A stretch of DNA of 40,525 nucleotides from Myxococcales bacterium (GTDB taxonomy: Bacteria > Myxococcota_A > Polyangia > Haliangiales > Haliangiaceae): contig JAAEPE010000876.1 in NCBI GenBank assembly GCA_024222395.1, forward strand, positions 1 through 40,525. The letters run 5' to 3'. The translations under genes were made by a program, and so were the position numbers. Positions within the stretch are counted from its first letter, which is position 1; every line of letters begins with the position of its first letter. Below the pieces are notes generated by a model. It saw only the letters and a list, made by a program, of their open reading frames with translations. It did not search any database and was not told the DNA's origin. Positions 33,772 to 40,525 of the stretch are shown here, piece after piece.

Positions 33772-35174
33772 GCACTATCCTTATTGTTGACGACGAAAAG
33801 AACATTCTCCGAACTCTGCGATTGGTATTGGAAGGAGAGGGATACGATGTTCTCGATGCCAAGAATCACTCGGCGGCTGAAGCCCACCTATCTGGAACCA
33901 CCCAAATCGACACCATTCTTCTCGACGTAAAACTCGGCGAAGACAATGGCATCGAGCTTCTCGAGAAGATTAAGTCCAACACCGCCGGTAGCGGCTCCGC
34001 GTACGACCCTGCGGTACCCGTCATCATGATTTCGGGCCACGCTTCCATCAACGATGCGGTTAAGGCCACTAGGCTCGGCGCCTTTGACTTCATGGAGAAG
34101 CCCCTAGACCGAAATCGTGTGGTTGTGGCGGTTCGCAACGCGGTCGAACGCGCGGAGATGCAAGCCCGCGTCAATCAACTCCGCGATGCAGCTGATTCTC
34201 AATTCGAGCTGCTCGGTACCTCTCAGGTCATGGTCGACTTGAGAAGGCAAATTTCCAAAGTCGCACCCACCAGGACCCGCGTACTAATCACGGGCGAAAG
34301 CGGCACGGGAAAGGAGCTCATCGCGCGGGCAGTACACCGCAATAGCAACGTGGCGGGCGGCGACTTTGTCAAAGTCAACTGTGCCGCCATTCCACCAGAA
34401 CTCATCGAGAGCGAGCTCTTTGGCCACGAGCGTGGGGCCTTCACAGGCGCCACCGGGCGCAAGCGCGGCCTTTTCGAAGTCGCGGACAAAGGCACCATCT
34501 TTCTCGACGAAATCGGCGACATGTCGTTGTCAGCGCAGGCCAAGGTCTTACGCGTTCTGCAAACGGGAGACTTCAGTCGCGTCGGGGGAGAGCAGACGCT
34601 AACCACCGATTGTCGCGTTGTTGCGGCCACCAACAAAGACCTGCAGAAGGCCGTCGCCGATGGCGAGTTTCGCGAAGACCTCTATTTTCGGCTCAACGTG
34701 TTGCCCATCGAGTCGCCACCACTACGCGACCGCAGAGACGACCTTCCACTCCTGCTACAGAGCTTCATCACGTACTGCTGCGAAGAGAACGGATTTGCAA
34801 CTAAATCGATCGACGATGCGGTCTTGGACAAACTTCGAAGCTTCGAATGGCCGGGGAATGTCCGCGAGTTGCGCAACGTCGCCGAGCGGCTGGTCATAAT
34901 GAGCGACGAGTACATCGTCGAAAAAGACTTGCCTCCATATCTTGGCGGCCCAACTCGCGAGGCTCAGGGAGCCGGCAGCGAGGGCAATGTTGACATCTCG
35001 GCCTACGACTCCAATAGCTTGCGAGAATTTCGGGAGCTTATCGAGACGCAGTTCATTGTTCACAGGCTCGAAGAGTTCGAATGGAACATTTCGCAGGCAG
35101 CGCTCTCGCTTGGCATCGAGCGAACGAACCTGCACAAGAAGCTTCGCGCCCTCGGCATTCAACGACCGTCGTGA
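33768..35174 (+). CDS. NtrC-family sigma-54-dependent response regulator
   Basis: A 468-residue, three-domain transcription activator. Receiver domain (about 3-125): acidic pocket VDDE, phospho-acceptor Asp53 in LLDVKLG, Lys111 in MEKPLD. AAA+ domain (about 145-385): Walker A GESGTGKE, sigma-54 loop GAFTGA, Walker B TIFLDEIGD, arginine-finger region REDLYFRLNVLPI. C-terminal Fis-type helix-turn-helix: NISQAALSLGIERTNLHKKLRALGI. No sensor kinase is adjacent, so it is an orphan in this window. It is coupled to the upstream membrane protein and, through GTGA, to the downstream one. It is a candidate activator of the sigma-54 promoters at 23513 and 39192. Confidence 0.95.
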   Translation: MSTILIVDDEKNILRTLRLVLEGEGYDVLDAKNHSAAEAHLSGTTQIDTILLDVKLGEDNGIELLEKIKSNTAGSGSAYDPAVPVIMISGHASINDAVKATRLGAFDFMEKPLDRNRVVVAVRNAVERAEMQARVNQLRDAADSQFELLGTSQVMVDLRRQISKVAPTRTRVLITGESGTGKELIARAVHRNSNVAGGDFVKVNCAAIPPELIESELFGHERGAFTGATGRKRGLFEVADKGTIFLDEIGDMSLSAQAKVLRVLQTGDFSRVGGEQTLTTDCRVVAATNKDLQKAVADGEFREDLYFRLNVLPIESPPLRDRRDDLPLLLQSFITYCCEENGFATKSIDDAVLDKLRSFEWPGNVRELRNVAERLVIMSDEYIVEKDLPPYLGGPTREAQGAGSEGNVDISAYDSNSLREFRELIETQFIVHRLEEFEWNISQAALSLGIERTNLHKKLRALGIQRPS

Positions 35175-36328
35175 ATTCTCACCGTATCCTCCCGCTGTGT
35201 TTGCTGCTCTGCCTCGTGTGCAGTGGCACTTGGGCTTGGGCAGGGCAAGCAGAGGTGCTGTGGAATAGGGCTACCGGTGCCATGGCGAGCGGCGATGACG
35301 CTCAGGCCGAGGCGTTACTGGCCGAGCTCGAACGCGACTATCCGCAAGATATCTTGGCCGATGACGCTCTCTTCTTGGCAGGGAAGCTTCTCGAAGAGAA
35401 GTTGGGAGACCCTAAGAAGGCCCGAGAACGCTACAGAACTCTTCTCGCCAACTTCCCCGACTCACGGTCTGCCCTAGCCGCTCAGCGTCGGCTGGCCCGA
35501 CTCGACGAAGGACTAGGAACGCTAGGCGAAGGCGCGAGCATAGTCTCTGAGTTTCAAGAGATTCTCCGCGACTACCCTGGCCGAAATCCCGATGAGAGTC
35601 TCCGTCTCGCCAAGCAGCTGGCTGAGAACAACCCTGATTGGTCGCAGCTTCACACAATCCATCTTTGGATCGCCGCCACGACAAGGCGTACAGGCGACCT
35701 CAGAGATGCCAGCATTCACTTCCAGAAAGCCATACAAGGCTCGACGCCAGCGCCGGCCCAGATCGATGCGCTTCTGGGCTTCACCGAAGTAGCAATACTG
35801 CGCGGCAAATACGAAGGAGCGCGAGAGGCGCTCACACAGCTGGGCAAGCGAGGCGACCTGAGCCGCTCGGACGTTCATGCCATAAGCGATCTTGGAGAAT
35901 TTCTTAGTTCGAGCAAACGACGTCGGATACTTCTCCGGGGCAGCATCGTTGTATTCATCCTAGCGCAGATGCTCTTTCTCGGACTGGTGCGTCGCCAAGC
36001 AGGTAGCTGGCGAGGCGCACTGAGTGTCCTTTGTCGCCCGAGTATGGAGTTCTTCTACATGCTTCCGCTCGCGGCCCTACTCATCACCATGGCTCTCACC
36101 GGCCATCAAGAAATTGGCCCCGCTGTCGCCATCATCTGCACAGGCGGGCTCATCACGACCTATCTCGCTACCGCAGCGCTCGAGGCATCAAAGGCGCTCA
36201 CGACCTCTCAAGCCCTCGTCTGCGCATTTGCCTCCGTCTGCGCCACGGTCTGCGCTTGCTATCTCGCGCTGCAGCGCTCGCAACTCGTCGACCTCGTGCT
36301 TACAACAGTTCGCTTTGGCCCCGAATAG
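35171..36328 (+). CDS. Membrane protein with periplasmic TPR-like domain, 385 aa
   Basis: I start it at the GTG at 35171, which overlaps the regulator stop as GTGA and gives a clean signal sequence (ILPLCLLLCLVCSGTWAWAG). The longer frame from 35081 would read through the regulator gene. The periplasmic part (about 25-255) has repeated TPR-like helices (ALLAELERDYPQDILADDALFLAGKLLEE, RYRTLLANFPDSRSALAAQRRL). Four membrane segments follow between about 258 and 375. The architecture suggests an envelope scaffold or sensor-like partner for the co-transcribed response regulator. No known family assigned. Confidence 0.72.
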   Translation: MNSHRILPLCLLLCLVCSGTWAWAGQAEVLWNRATGAMASGDDAQAEALLAELERDYPQDILADDALFLAGKLLEEKLGDPKKARERYRTLLANFPDSRSALAAQRRLARLDEGLGTLGEGASIVSEFQEILRDYPGRNPDESLRLAKQLAENNPDWSQLHTIHLWIAATTRRTGDLRDASIHFQKAIQGSTPAPAQIDALLGFTEVAILRGKYEGAREALTQLGKRGDLSRSDVHAISDLGEFLSSSKRRRILLRGSIVVFILAQMLFLGLVRRQAGSWRGALSVLCRPSMEFFYMLPLAALLITMALTGHQEIGPAVAIICTGGLITTYLATAALEASKALTTSQALVCAFASVCATVCACYLALQRSQLVDLVLTTVRFGPE

Positions 36329-36344
36329 CCCTATAGTGCGACGC

Positions 36345-36566
36345 ATGTTGCGTCGAAGGCGAGGCCGTGTCTTGGCCATAAAGTGGGGGCTCAACCCCAA
36401 CTCATCAAGCCTGGGGGTCGACGTTACCTTTCTCCTTGTTGGTGCAGCTGCCCTCAGTGTCGCCACCCCATTTGTCTCGGCCCTCGTGAGGCTGCGCGCG
36501 AGCAAGCGCGCTTCATCCGCAAAGACCAGCGAATCCTCCTCCGATGAAGACCTGGCTCAGTCGTAA
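36345..36566 (+). CDS. Small single-pass membrane protein, 73 aa
   Basis: ATG 36345 opens 73 codons. The N-terminus is very basic (MLRRRRGRVLAIKWG). A hydrophobic segment follows (VDVTFLLVGAAALSVATPFVSALV), then a basic stretch, then a Ser/Asp/Glu-rich tail (SSAKTSESSSDEDLAQS). The ribosome site is weak (GCGACGC). It overlaps the radical SAM gene by 23 bp, so the two should be translated together. The charge pattern predicts the N-terminus inside. It could be a substrate of the radical SAM enzyme, or just a small membrane partner. Confidence 0.5.
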   Translation: MLRRRRGRVLAIKWGLNPNSSSLGVDVTFLLVGAAALSVATPFVSALVRLRASKRASSAKTSESSSDEDLAQS

Positions 36567-37767
36567 GCGGCGCTCCGTGGAGAGGCGACTGCGAGTCGAG
36601 CAGTTTGGCGCGATAGCACAGCTCTCTTGGCCCAGGGCCCTGGTCTTTGTCGATCGCGACTATGCTCGCACACTCGGCATTAAGACTTCTTCGCAGTGGT
36701 CTGGTGAAGAGCCCGACATAGGAGAGAGGCCTCTAGTCGCGCCTCTCGAAGCCCATCTTCAGATCACCAATCGCTGCGACGCGGGATGCCAGGGGTGTTA
36801 CACAGCGGCAGCGCCAAGTGCACAACGCGAATGGCCCATAGAAAGGTGGAAAGCCAGCATCGATGCGCTTGCCGATATGGGCGTCTTTCACTTGGCTCTC
36901 GGCGGTGGGGAAAGCGCAGACTTGCCGTGGCTGGGGGAGCTTGTGCAATACGCCAGAGATAGGGGCCTAGTCCCCAATCTCACGACCAGTGGCCTCTCGA
37001 ACCTCTCCCGAGTCTTGCAGCTCGCTCCCCTCTTTGGGCAAATCAACATCTCCATCGATGGGTTGGACGACGAGTACGCGCGCGTGCGCGGCTTTGATGG
37101 CTTTGCAGAGGCGGACGCAGCACTCATAGAGCTGCGGAAACGCACCAGGAATGTCGGCATCAACGTCGTTGTGACCCGGCACAACTTCGGCTCTTTGGGT
37201 GCGATCTTCGCCTACGCCAAGAAACGTCGCCTAAACGAAGTTGAGCTCTTGCGGTTCAAGCCTGCGGGTCGTGGCATCTCCACCTTCGCGGACATGAGCT
37301 GCAGCGATGTACAACATCGCGAGTTCTTGCCCACCGTTCTAAAGGGCGCAAGACGCCATCGTTTGCGAGTCCGAGTCGACTGCTCCTACATGCCCATGCT
37401 CGTGCATCACAAGCCGAGTAGAGAGCTGCTTGCCAGCCTATCGGTCTACGGCTGCACAGGGGGAGATTTTCTTATAGGCGCGAAAGCCACGGGACAAGCA
37501 ACAGCCTGCAGCTTCGCCCAGCCACCTGTGAACGGCCCCAACGTCGACGCACTTGCCGACTACTGGAAGGAGCCCAGTGCCTTCGGCGCCTTTCGCGATT
37601 GGAAGAACGCTGAGGAGCCCTGCAAGAGCTGCGACTACCATAGCCTGTGCCGAGGAGGCTGCCGCGTTGTCTCCCGCCATCTAGTGGACGATGAGCGCAA
37701 ACCCGACCCCGAGTGCCCTCGGGTCGTTGACGCGAATGCCAAGCACAAGACGCTGCCTCTTCGGTAG
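36544..37767 (+). CDS. Radical SAM/SPASM-domain protein
   Basis: A 407-residue iron-sulfur enzyme. Residues 1-70 are an extra N-terminal domain (VEQFGAIAQLSWPRALVFVDRDYARTLG). The radical SAM core follows, with the 4Fe-4S motif CDAGCQGC (CxxxCxxC) in TNRCDAGCQGCYTAAA. It continues with HLALGGGE for SAM binding, ISIDGLDDEYARVRG, and INVVVTRHNF. The C-terminal SPASM-type domain has the Cys set YGCTGGDF, TACSFAQ, CKSCDYHSLCRGGCR and DPECPRV for auxiliary clusters. SPASM enzymes commonly modify peptides, or act in cofactor and heme pathways. The overlapping 73-aa gene upstream makes a peptide substrate conceivable. A hairpin spans its stop. Confidence 0.88.
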   Translation: MKTWLSRKRRSVERRLRVEQFGAIAQLSWPRALVFVDRDYARTLGIKTSSQWSGEEPDIGERPLVAPLEAHLQITNRCDAGCQGCYTAAAPSAQREWPIERWKASIDALADMGVFHLALGGGESADLPWLGELVQYARDRGLVPNLTTSGLSNLSRVLQLAPLFGQINISIDGLDDEYARVRGFDGFAEADAALIELRKRTRNVGINVVVTRHNFGSLGAIFAYAKKRRLNEVELLRFKPAGRGISTFADMSCSDVQHREFLPTVLKGARRHRLRVRVDCSYMPMLVHHKPSRELLASLSVYGCTGGDFLIGAKATGQATACSFAQPPVNGPNVDALADYWKEPSAFGAFRDWKNAEEPCKSCDYHSLCRGGCRVVSRHLVDDERKPDPECPRVVDANAKHKTLPLR

Positions 37768-37786
37768 TGAGAAACCTAGTTCTCAC
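37767..37786. terminator. Short hairpin between convergent genes
   Basis: GTGAGAA (37767-37773) pairs with TTCTCAC (37780-37786) around ACCTAG. It begins at the stop of the radical SAM gene and covers the stop of the converging gene. There is no T run on either side, so termination is only possible, not shown. Confidence 0.3.
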
Positions 37787-38618
37787 GCCGCGATAGGCTG
37801 GCCCCTTGCCTGCCCCAAAGACCAACAAGAAGCAGAGCGAGGACCAATGGCCACAAGGCCCGGGCGCTCGAGTTGCCCGCGACAGAGCAGCCGGTGATGG
37901 GCGGAGGTACGGTTACCTCTGGCAAGGGTGTGGGCTCACTTCGATTGCCGGCGAGATCTATGGCGATGACCTGAAGCTCGAGGTCGCCGGGTTCCATTTC
38001 GAGCGCGGTGGCCGTTCGTCCAGATCCCACCGCCATAGCGCTTCGCGGCATCTCCGTGACAGGGCCAATTTCAGTTAGAAAGAGCAGCGCCGTCTCGCTT
38101 TCGACGCGCACCGCCACAGTTGGACGAGCACCGCAGAAAAGATATCCGAAGTACTCGCCGTTCACATCGAGAGCTTCGAGTACGGGAGCCGCAGGAGCTG
38201 CTGTCAACTCCCCCCCTTGTGCCGTGAAGGTGGAACCCAACTCGTTGCGAACCCAAACCTCGACGACTTGCCCATCTTCTAGAAGGTCAACCGGATCGAT
38301 TACCCAGAGATGCGTGAGGTAGTCCGCAACTACTGAGACGGTTCGTGCTCGGACGGCCAACACGACGCCATTGCTTCGCAGAACGATTTCTTCTGCCTCA
38401 AGAGGGCCTGCGTTTGGTCCATAGGTGTAGTAGATTGGCTCGCTTACCCAGATATTCGTATTGAGAGGCGCGGTCTGCCCTGTGGCAGGCAACACAGGAG
38501 GCGTTGAGATGCCGTTTGCAGCTTCCCTGTCACAGGCATCTGTCTTTTTGGCGGCAAGCGCACAGCACAGGAACGAGAAAGCGGCAATAAGAACAAGTCG
38601 TACTTGAAGAGAGTTCAT
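37776..38618 (-). CDS. Exported protein with MYXO-CTERM-like C-terminal anchor
   Basis: A 280-residue surface protein. I prefer the second in-frame ATG (38618), which has AGG about 7 bases upstream, over the one at 38630. The signal peptide ends around CCALAA. The mature region has beta-rich, Ig-like stretches (NTNIWVSEPIYYTYG, VSVVADYLTHLWVIDP, LQVIAIDLAGNRSEPTPLPEVTVP). The end reads ITGCSVAGNSSARALWPLVLALLLVGLWGRQGASLSRREN: a Cys, a hydrophobic helix and Arg residues, matching the MYXO-CTERM sorting signal processed by myxosortase in Myxococcota. It should therefore be anchored at the cell surface. Function is unknown. Confidence 0.75.
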   Translation of the reverse strand: MNSLQVRLVLIAAFSFLCCALAAKKTDACDREAANGISTPPVLPATGQTAPLNTNIWVSEPIYYTYGPNAGPLEAEEIVLRSNGVVLAVRARTVSVVADYLTHLWVIDPVDLLEDGQVVEVWVRNELGSTFTAQGGELTAAPAAPVLEALDVNGEYFGYLFCGARPTVAVRVESETALLFLTEIGPVTEMPRSAMAVGSGRTATALEMEPGDLELQVIAIDLAGNRSEPTPLPEVTVPPPITGCSVAGNSSARALWPLVLALLLVGLWGRQGASLSRREN

Positions 38619-38630
38619 GACATGCCTCAT

Positions 38631-39169
38631 CTAGAACCAATACCGAATTCCGGTCTCGAAGAAGAACGACCCATGGGCTGGCTGCTGCACAGAGACCCTC
38701 TCGGAGCGCGCCTCCACCGCAGCCATTCCATGGAAGCCAATGCCACCGCGTATGCTGACGCCACCGGCAAACATCCACGAGAGACCAAGGGCGCCAAAGC
38801 CACCCGAGCCATTGCCCCAGCGATCTCCGTAGTGTCGGCGCAGGTGCTTCACACCAAGATGTGCAAAGGGTATTAGCCGGCCATGAGTGTTGAAGAGACG
38901 AATGAGGATAGACGGCGCGAGAGCCACTCCGCGTCCATGCTCCTCATGGAGGTAGTAGCCCGCGATGCCCAGTATGACGTGCGTGTTTAGCTGCCAAGCG
39001 GCGTCGATACCAGGATTGTTGGCCAGGCCGTCGCCGCGTTTGATTCCGAGGCAAACGTTGCTGAGTCTGCCTCGGAAGTTTCCGTGAGGTGCGAGTCTGC
39101 CTGGGCATCAGCGGCGAAGCCCAGACATGCGAGGACAGCGGTAGTGAGAAGAATTGGATCCGAGATCAT
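38631..39169 (-). pseudogene. Outer-membrane protein gene with a frameshift
   Basis: The frame starting at ATG 39169 encodes a signal peptide (MISDPILLTTAVLACLGFAADAQA) and then runs to a TAA at 38987 with unconvincing sequence. A second frame, open from 39107 to the stop at 38631, carries what looks like the mature barrel. It shows NNPGIDAAWQLNTHVILGIAGYYLHEEHGRG, ILIRLFNTHGRLIPFAHLGVKH, and the outer-membrane C-terminus FFFETGIRYWF. The two must be joined by a one-base shift somewhere in 38990-39107. This is either a true mutation or a sequencing error. The gene has a consensus sigma-54 promoter (39192-39207) with a 12-base leader. Confidence 0.65.
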
Positions 39170-39191
39170 TGGCCTGCCTGCCTCAGCCATG

Positions 39192-39207
39192 AGCAAGAGC
39201 GGTGCCA
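39192..39207 (-). promoter_or_regulatory. Sigma-54 promoter of the frameshifted outer-membrane protein gene
   Basis: The minus strand reads TGGCAC-CGCTC-TTGCT, a full match to the -24/-12 consensus with GG-N10-GC spacing. The predicted start is near 39181, 12 bases before the ATG at 39169. Confidence 0.82.
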
Positions 39208-39275
39208 AGATACCACAACATTGTGGTGGGATAGTCGGTGCAGAGTTTGTGGGAATCGTGCGCAGTTCCGAATAG

Positions 39276-39315
39276 CACGACACTACTGTCGTGGGGGGGG
39301 CTTGTGGTGCACCAC
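39276..39315. promoter_or_regulatory. Inverted repeats upstream of the sigma-54 promoter, candidate enhancer
   Basis: CACGACA-CTAC-TGTCGTG (39276-39293) is a perfect 7-bp-arm dyad centred about 104 bp upstream of the predicted start. It is followed by a run of eight G (39293-39300) and a second perfect palindrome, GTGGTGCACCAC (39304-39315). The spacing suits binding of an NtrC-type activator. The region also precedes the plus-strand gene at 39409. Confidence 0.45.
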
Positions 39316-39408
39316 CACCAAGTATGTGCGTCTTTGTGGCGCCAACCCGGTGACGTTGCCAGTGCCAATAGCATTGGCCTGGCTCCTTTTCGGTAGACTC
39401 CTAGGTCT

Positions 39409-40230
39409 GTGAAGGAAGTAATGGTCATTAGCGACGCGACCGGCGAGACCGCCGAGCGCATGGTACGAGCGGCTGTTCTGCAGTTCAGCGATTCGCCTGT
39501 CAACGTCCGCCTCTACTCAAGAGTGCGCCTGGAATCCGAGGTCGAGGCGATCATCGAGCGAGCGGCAGAACTTCATGCCCTACTGGTCTTTACGGTGGTT
39601 AATGCTGAGGAACGACAGCTCATCATGAGCCTGGTCGAACGCCACGACGTCGAATACGTAGATCTTATTGGCTCACTCATGACCAAACTCGAGGGCTTCC
39701 TATCGAGTACGGCCGATGGTGTACCGGGCTTGCTTCACGTTATTGGAGAAGACTACTTCCGCCGCATCGAGGCTGTAGAGTTTGCGGTCAAGCACGACGA
39801 TGGAGCAGAGCCCAGAAATCTTCCTAAGGCAGATCTTGTCCTGGTGGGCATATCAAGAACGTCAAAGACGCCGCTCTCAACCTACCTGGCGCAGAAGGGC
39901 CTCAAAGTCGCCAATGTCCCCTTGGTGCTCGGCGTTGATCTGCCGAAGGAGATAGAAGAAGTCGACGATCGAAAGGTCTACGGACTTGTCATTCGGCCCG
40001 ACGCGCTTGTTCGAATTCGACAGGCGAGACTCACTCACTTGGGCATGCCGCAGGATACGAGCTACGGCACCCGTAATCACATTGAAGACGAGTTGGGCTA
40101 CGCCAGAGAGGTCTTTCGAACCCATCCCAATTGGCCGGTGATTGATGTGACGAATAAGGCGATCGAGGAGACCGCGTCAGACATTCTTCGGCTCTACAAA
40201 GAGCGCCACAACGCTGATGGTTTATGCTAG
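39409..40230 (+). CDS. PEP synthase/PPDK regulatory kinase-pyrophosphorylase (PpsR/DUF299)
   Basis: Members of this family switch phosphoenolpyruvate synthase (PpsA) or pyruvate phosphate dikinase off by ADP-dependent phosphorylation, and back on by phosphorolysis with phosphate. The 273 residues fit the family (about 270-280). Visible parts are VMVISDATGETAERMVRAAVLQF at the start, DLIGSLMTKLEGFL, the P-loop-like LVGISRTSKTP (146-156), LSTYLAQKGLKVANVPLV and YARLEVF-like LGYAREVFRTHPNWPVIDVTNKAIEETA. The start is GTG at 39409; ATG 39421, with AAGGA just before it, is an alternative. The target enzyme is not in the window. Confidence 0.92.
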   Translation: MKEVMVISDATGETAERMVRAAVLQFSDSPVNVRLYSRVRLESEVEAIIERAAELHALLVFTVVNAEERQLIMSLVERHDVEYVDLIGSLMTKLEGFLSSTADGVPGLLHVIGEDYFRRIEAVEFAVKHDDGAEPRNLPKADLVLVGISRTSKTPLSTYLAQKGLKVANVPLVLGVDLPKEIEEVDDRKVYGLVIRPDALVRIRQARLTHLGMPQDTSYGTRNHIEDELGYAREVFRTHPNWPVIDVTNKAIEETASDILRLYKERHNADGLC

Positions 40231-40387
40231 GTCATTTGCAAAGCAAATGCCCTGCACTGTTGGGCAAGGCGATCGAGTTCTCGCAAGTTTCATCATTTCG
40301 AGGGCTTAGCTCTGTAGCGTTCCCTACGGCGCTGCGATTGTTGTCTCCTAGGGTCGACACGGGCCTCCCGATCTGAGCTGAGAGGGG
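40231..40387. other. Intergenic region before the transposase
   Basis: The dyad CATTTGC-AAA-GCAAATG (40233-40249) lies directly after the preceding stop and may be a weak terminator without T run. No gene is visible in the rest. The left end of the insertion sequence should lie here, but no terminal inverted repeat can be confirmed without the right end. Confidence 0.35.
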
Positions 40388-40525
40388 ATGGCCCGAGCTA
40401 CCAAAGCACAGAAGATCGAAATCGAAATCGAAATCGAAATCGAAATCGAGCAGGCGGCGCTTCAGTTATTTGAGTGCATGCTGGCGGGCTTGACGGATCC
40501 TAGGCGCCCACAAGGATTGCGCTAC
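40388..40525 (+). CDS. N-terminus of a transposase (ISAs1/DDE_Tnp_1-associated type), partial
   Basis: ATG 40388, preceded by GAGAGGGG, opens a frame that runs off the window after 46 codons. After MARATKAQK come six Ile-Glu pairs and then LQLFECMLAGLTDPRRPQGLRY. The L(x)DPRRxxGxRY block is the entry motif of the DDE_Tnp_1-associated domain of ISAs1-like transposases. The Ile-Glu repeat is encoded by a hexanucleotide repeat and is unusual for this family. Completeness and terminal repeats cannot be seen. Confidence 0.6.
   Translation, partial: MARATKAQKIEIEIEIEIEIEQAALQLFECMLAGLTDPRRPQGLRY
40415..40449 (+). repeat. (ATCGAA)n hexanucleotide tandem repeat
   Basis: There are five perfect ATCGAA units (40415-40444) plus a partial sixth. 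The repeat is in frame and encodes Ile-Glu pairs; changes in copy number would alter length without breaking the frame. Confidence 0.9.

Noticed and set aside
39293..39300. G8 run as a second phase-variable tract
   Set aside because: It is intergenic, shorter, and not placed between promoter boxes; kept only as part of the palindrome region.
1..40525. tRNA, rRNA or CRISPR arrays
   Set aside because: I looked for CCA-ended cloverleaf patterns, rRNA core sequences and spaced direct repeats, and saw none; the only tandem arrays are the hexanucleotide repeat and the 18-bp repeat in the kinase tail.

Overview
The window looks like chromosomal DNA from a Myxococcota-type (deltaproteobacterial, myxobacteria-like) Gram-negative organism. 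The sequence-level reasons are a protein with a MYXO-CTERM-like C-terminal anchor (37776-38618), a cytosolic-kinase/TM Ser/Thr protein kinase, many lipoproteins and TPR proteins, two sigma-54 enhancer-binding regulators, and GC-rich, tightly packed operons that often use 4-bp ATGA/GTGA stop-start overlaps. I saw no rRNA, tRNA or CRISPR array.

Layout. (1) 1-1560 is a gene graveyard: the tail of an unknown gene, a broken IS5-type transposase, and fragments of a possible aminotransferase, a short-chain dehydrogenase and a serine hydrolase. (2) 1577-2503 holds two divergent small hypothetical genes. (3) 2788-6775 is the RNA-repair cluster: rtcB-rtcA (minus) diverging from rtcR (plus), with a clear sigma-54 promoter in front of rtcB. 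(4) 6772-8232 is a DUF3943-like outer membrane protein. (5) 8303-23025 is an ABC-transporter-dependent (group 2/3 type) capsule locus. On the minus strand it reads kdsD-kdsA-kdsC-large glycosyltransferase-kdsB-kpsC-kpsS, then a 630-bp gap, then kpsM-kpsT-kpsE and a surface-type repeat protein; a second glycosyltransferase is on the plus strand. The kds genes make CMP-Kdo from ribulose-5-P, KpsS/KpsC would build a poly-Kdo linker on a lipid, and KpsMTE would export the polymer. No outer-membrane KpsD/Wza-type gene is present here. (6) 23596-24361 is a small two-gene unit, a 75-aa protein plus a ComEA-like helix-hairpin-helix protein, behind a second sigma-54 promoter. (7) 24393-29041 holds a Ser/Thr kinase, a serine hydrolase and an acyl-CoA carboxylase beta subunit followed by very strong tandem hairpins. 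(8) 29180-37767 is a long plus-strand run: TPR lipoprotein, small lipoprotein, AstA-type succinyltransferase, two envelope proteins, an NtrC-type regulator, a membrane TPR protein, a small membrane protein and a radical SAM/SPASM enzyme. (9) 37776-39169 holds the MYXO-CTERM protein and a frameshifted outer-membrane protein with a third sigma-54 promoter. (10) 39409-40525 holds a PEP synthase/PPDK regulatory protein and the start of a transposase carrying a hexanucleotide repeat.

The most interesting points are: three near-consensus sigma-54 promoters, each with perfect or near-perfect dyads 50-110 bp upstream of the predicted start; an rtcBA promoter placed so close to the rtcB start codon that the mRNA should be leaderless; an 11-base G tract inside a capsule-locus glycosyltransferase that could act as a phase switch; and an unannotated 54-codon ORF between the two halves of the capsule operon.
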